Shown here: positions 5,705-6,708 of the stretch, in pieces | How positions within the stretch are numbered: the stretch's first letter is position 1 | Layout: every line of letters starts with the position of its first letter | Assembly: GCA_023150055.1 (NCBI GenBank) | Contig: JAKLLP010000119.1 | Span: 1 to 6,708 of the forward strand | Direction of reading: 5' to 3' | Length of the DNA stretch: 6,708 nt | Source of the DNA: Gammaproteobacteria bacterium | GTDB lineage: Bacteria; Pseudomonadota; Gammaproteobacteria; Steroidobacterales; GCA-2729495 | Program-made: the position numbers and the translations under genes | Notes under the pieces: generated by a model | Told to the model about the DNA's origin: nothing | The model's database searches: none | What the model saw: only the letters and a program-made list of their open reading frames with translations

Positions 5705-6109
5705 TCAGCGCTGCCCACGCAGTTTGTCGATGTCGCGAGCGAGTTCGCTCAGCGTCCCCTCGAGAGGATGTGCCTGGCGGCGCAAGCGCCAGGCGAGCAC
5801 CAGGCCGGCGATGGCCGCGATCGCGATGAAGCCCGCCGTCACGAGCCCGGCAGCCAGCACGCGGTGGCTGTCCCAGTACACGATGATGAGGGTGATCCCG
5901 GCCATGACCAACGCGACGACTGCCGCAAGTACGGCCACCACCGCCAGGAGCAGCAGGCCGGCCAGGCGACGCAGATCGAGCTGCAGCTCGACGCTCAGCA
6001 ACTCCAGGCGGGTGCGGCCGAGATCGAGCAGCGACGCCAGCGCGTGGCGAGCCGAGTTCAGCAACTGGCTCAGCGAGGCCTTGACCGGCGCCCCAGCGCC
6101 CTCGTCCAT
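5705..6109 (-). CDS. yqjE: YqjE-like holin-superfamily III membrane protein
   Basis: 134 aa. An amphipathic N-terminal part with LLNSARHALASLLDLGRTRLELLSVE (16-41) leads into two membrane helices (about 50-78, which ends in YWD, and 84-107). A charged tail follows (RRQAHPLEGTLSELARDIDKL, 110-130). This Glu/Leu-rich first helix followed by two membrane helices is typical of the YqjE / Phage_holin_3_6 family, a housekeeping membrane family despite its name. ATG 6109 is 15 nt after the yqjD stop. The expected ribosome-site position is occupied by a palindrome rather than a Shine-Dalgarno sequence, so translation probably depends on coupling to yqjD. Confidence 0.88.
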   Translation of the reverse strand: MDEGAGAPVKASLSQLLNSARHALASLLDLGRTRLELLSVELQLDLRRLAGLLLLAVVAVLAAVVALVMAGITLIIVYWDSHRVLAAGLVTAGFIAIAAIAGLVLAWRLRRQAHPLEGTLSELARDIDKLRGQR

Positions 6110-6112
6110 GGA

Positions 6113-6124
6113 CGGGTCGACCCG
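6113..6124. repeat. Perfect palindrome in the yqjD-yqjE gap
   Basis: CGGGTCGACCCG is a perfect 12-bp palindrome filling most of the 15-nt gap between the yqjD stop and the yqjE start. In mRNA it could form only a tight or intermolecular structure, but it replaces the usual ribosome site and may force coupled translation. Chance is also possible for a short GC-rich palindrome. Confidence 0.5.
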
Positions 6125-6433
6125 CTAGCGCCGGCTGATCAGCAGGCCGACCACCAGCCCGATGCCTGCCGCGATGCCGGCGGCCTGCCAGGGATTGCTG
6201 TGCACGAACTCGTCGGCATTGCTCGCCACTTTCCGCCCTTCCCGCAGGGCCTGCTGCTCGGCTGCAGCGAGCCGGGCCCGCGCCTTGTCGAGGGATTCCC
6301 TGGCCTGCTGGCGCACGCCGTGGATTTTTTCCCCGGTCTGCGCCGCGGTTGCCTCCACCAGCGCCTCGGCGTCGCGAACCAGCACACGCAGGTCCTCGAC
6401 GAGCTTGTCGGTGGTTACGGTGTTCTCGGTCAT
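6125..6433 (-). CDS. yqjD: YqjD/ElaB-family (DUF883) inner-membrane protein
   Basis: 102 aa. Residues about 8-75 form a long charged, coiled-coil-like helix (DKLVEDLRVLVRDAEALVEA near 9-28; RARLAAAEQQALREGRKVA near 52-70). The C-terminal signature VHSNPWQAAGIAAGIGL (77-93) ends in a single membrane helix and the double Arg terminus (ISRR, 99-102). The NPWQ-AxGIAAGIG element is diagnostic for the family. E. coli YqjD anchors ribosomes at the inner membrane in stationary phase through this type of C-terminal helix; the same role here is inferred. ATG 6433 is used rather than the ATG at 6460, because AAGGAG lies 6 nt upstream. It leads the yqjDEK operon. Confidence 0.9.
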   Translation of the reverse strand: MTENTVTTDKLVEDLRVLVRDAEALVEATAAQTGEKIHGVRQQARESLDKARARLAAAEQQALREGRKVASNADEFVHSNPWQAAGIAAGIGLVVGLLISRR

Positions 6434-6439
6434 GCTCAG

Positions 6440-6445
6440 CTCCTT
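6440..6445 (-). promoter_or_regulatory. Ribosome binding site of yqjD
   Basis: Minus-strand AAGGAG ends 6 nt before the ATG at 6433. This decides that start over the in-frame ATG nine codons upstream. Confidence 0.75.
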
Positions 6446-6462
6446 TTCATTATTGCGCACTT

Positions 6463-6471
6463 ATTGTATAG
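6463..6471 (-). promoter_or_regulatory. Probable -10 element of the yqjDEK promoter
   Basis: Minus strand CTATACAAT contains TACAAT (5 of 6 to the sigma-70 -10). CTATAC also resembles the extended -10 used by RpoS. It is the most AT-rich patch near the yqjD start and would give a leader of about 23 nt. No good -35 lies 17 bp upstream (the region reads CCGGAG), which fits an RpoS-type or activator-dependent promoter. E. coli yqjD is stationary-phase induced, so RpoS control is a reasonable inference. Confidence 0.5.
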
Positions 6472-6486
6472 ATACCAGGCCCCGTC

Positions 6487-6504
6487 TCCGGCACTTTCCG
6501 GCAC
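6487..6504. repeat. Tandem TCCGGCAC repeat near the yqjD promoter -35
   Basis: The octamer TCCGGCAC occurs at 6487-6494 and again at 6497-6504, starting exactly 10 bp apart, one helical turn. It covers the -35 area and just upstream of the probable yqjD -10. This geometry suits a regulator binding one face of the DNA, but no known site is recognised. Confidence 0.4.
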
Positions 6505-6708
6505 CACTTGGCGGCGCATTGTGCGCCAGGCGTTGCGTTTTGCCGACTGCCGTCGTCGTGCCGCTTGCGAACGAAAATCCACCGGGCGTGGCGCGACGAA
6601 AACCCCTGCATACAAGGCTGGGTGACTCGTCATGCAGGATCTCGCTCCACACTCGCCGGTTCGGGCGCGCTCGCAAGTCCCGCGCCCCACGGCGCTCGAA
6701 CCCCACGT
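6505..6708. other. Right-end region without a supported gene
   Basis: Beyond the yqjD promoter area I see only short open frames with no recognisable domains and no ribosome sites. A 7-bp inverted repeat, CCTGCAT (6605-6611) / ATGCAGG (6632-6638), with a 20-nt spacer is present. Minus-strand GGGTTCGAG near the right edge looks like a tRNA T-loop but lacks matching stems. The region is probably intergenic, with the next gene outside the window. Confidence 0.5.
6513..6527. repeat. GGCGCA-TTG-TGCGCC inverted repeat
   Basis: Perfect 6-bp arms with a 3-nt centre, about 45 bp upstream of the probable yqjD -10. It could be an operator for a dimeric regulator or a hairpin. No T-run follows that would make it a terminator. 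Confidence 0.4.

Noticed and set aside
5705..6109. Phage holin as sign of a prophage
   Set aside because: The holin-superfamily label belongs to the chromosomal YqjE family; it sits between yqjD and yqjK with no lysin or other phage genes.
5552..6625. Long + strand open frame (357 codons) across the yqj operon
   Set aside because: It runs antisense across two intergenic regions and the well-recognised yqjE and yqjD genes; composition is typical of a reverse-strand artefact.
6605..6638. CCTGCAT/ATGCAGG inverted repeat as an attachment site or insertion-element end
   Set aside because: Only 7-bp arms, no transposase or integrase, and no target duplication; such a repeat can arise by chance in this length.
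6461..6706. Small minus-strand frames upstream of yqjD
   Set aside because: They run through the probable yqjD promoter, are Arg-rich, have no ribosome site and match no known family.
6640..6708. tRNA-like GGGTTCGAG on the minus strand near the right edge
   Set aside because: The bases on both sides do not form a T-stem, and no acceptor, anticodon or D arm can be drawn, so no tRNA is called.

Overview
This is a strongly GC-rich stretch of bacterial chromosome. Third codon positions are G/C-rich in every gene. The tail of the window holds a yqjD-yqjE-yqjK-type membrane operon, and the left end holds a DUF533/YebE-like protein. Together with a diheme-free P460-type cytochrome and a Cys19 lipoprotein, these point to a Gram-negative proteobacterium, most likely a gammaproteobacterium (a betaproteobacterium is possible). 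Nothing narrows it to a genus. No tRNA, rRNA, CRISPR array, insertion sequence or phage gene cassette was found.

Layout, left to right: (1) a DUF533/TerB-like protein on +, whose true start may lie off the left edge. (2) A cytochrome P460-family secreted c-type haem protein on -, facing it tail to tail. (3) A small HxlR-family regulator on +, divergent from the cytochrome across a 119-bp intergenic region with three inverted repeats. (4) A class I SAM methyltransferase on +. (5) On -, overlapping the methyltransferase tail by 14 bp, a GT-A-like putative glycosyltransferase, preceded by a TPR plus fucosyltransferase-like (GT23/NodZ-type fold) protein. (6) An NTF2/SnoaL-like lipoprotein on -. 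(7) The yqjD-yqjE-yqjK operon on -, with tight spacing and a plausible promoter upstream of yqjD. The last ~275 bp hold that promoter region and several short repeats but no gene I can support.

How the parts may work together: the HxlR regulator probably controls itself and/or the divergent cytochrome, which is the usual arrangement for this family. The fucosyltransferase-like protein and its downstream partner are very likely co-transcribed and may build or decorate a surface or protein-linked glycan. The convergent methyltransferase may belong to the same accessory glycan-modification island, but only proximity supports this. The Yqj proteins form an inner-membrane set linked in Escherichia coli to ribosome tethering and stationary phase (YqjD).

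Most of the window is ordinary. The parts most worth a second look are the in-frame tandem pair of putative glycosyltransferases separated by one stop codon, the HxlR protein whose only cysteine sits in an unusual place, and the palindrome-rich cytochrome/HxlR intergenic region. I see no clear evidence of a wholly new system.
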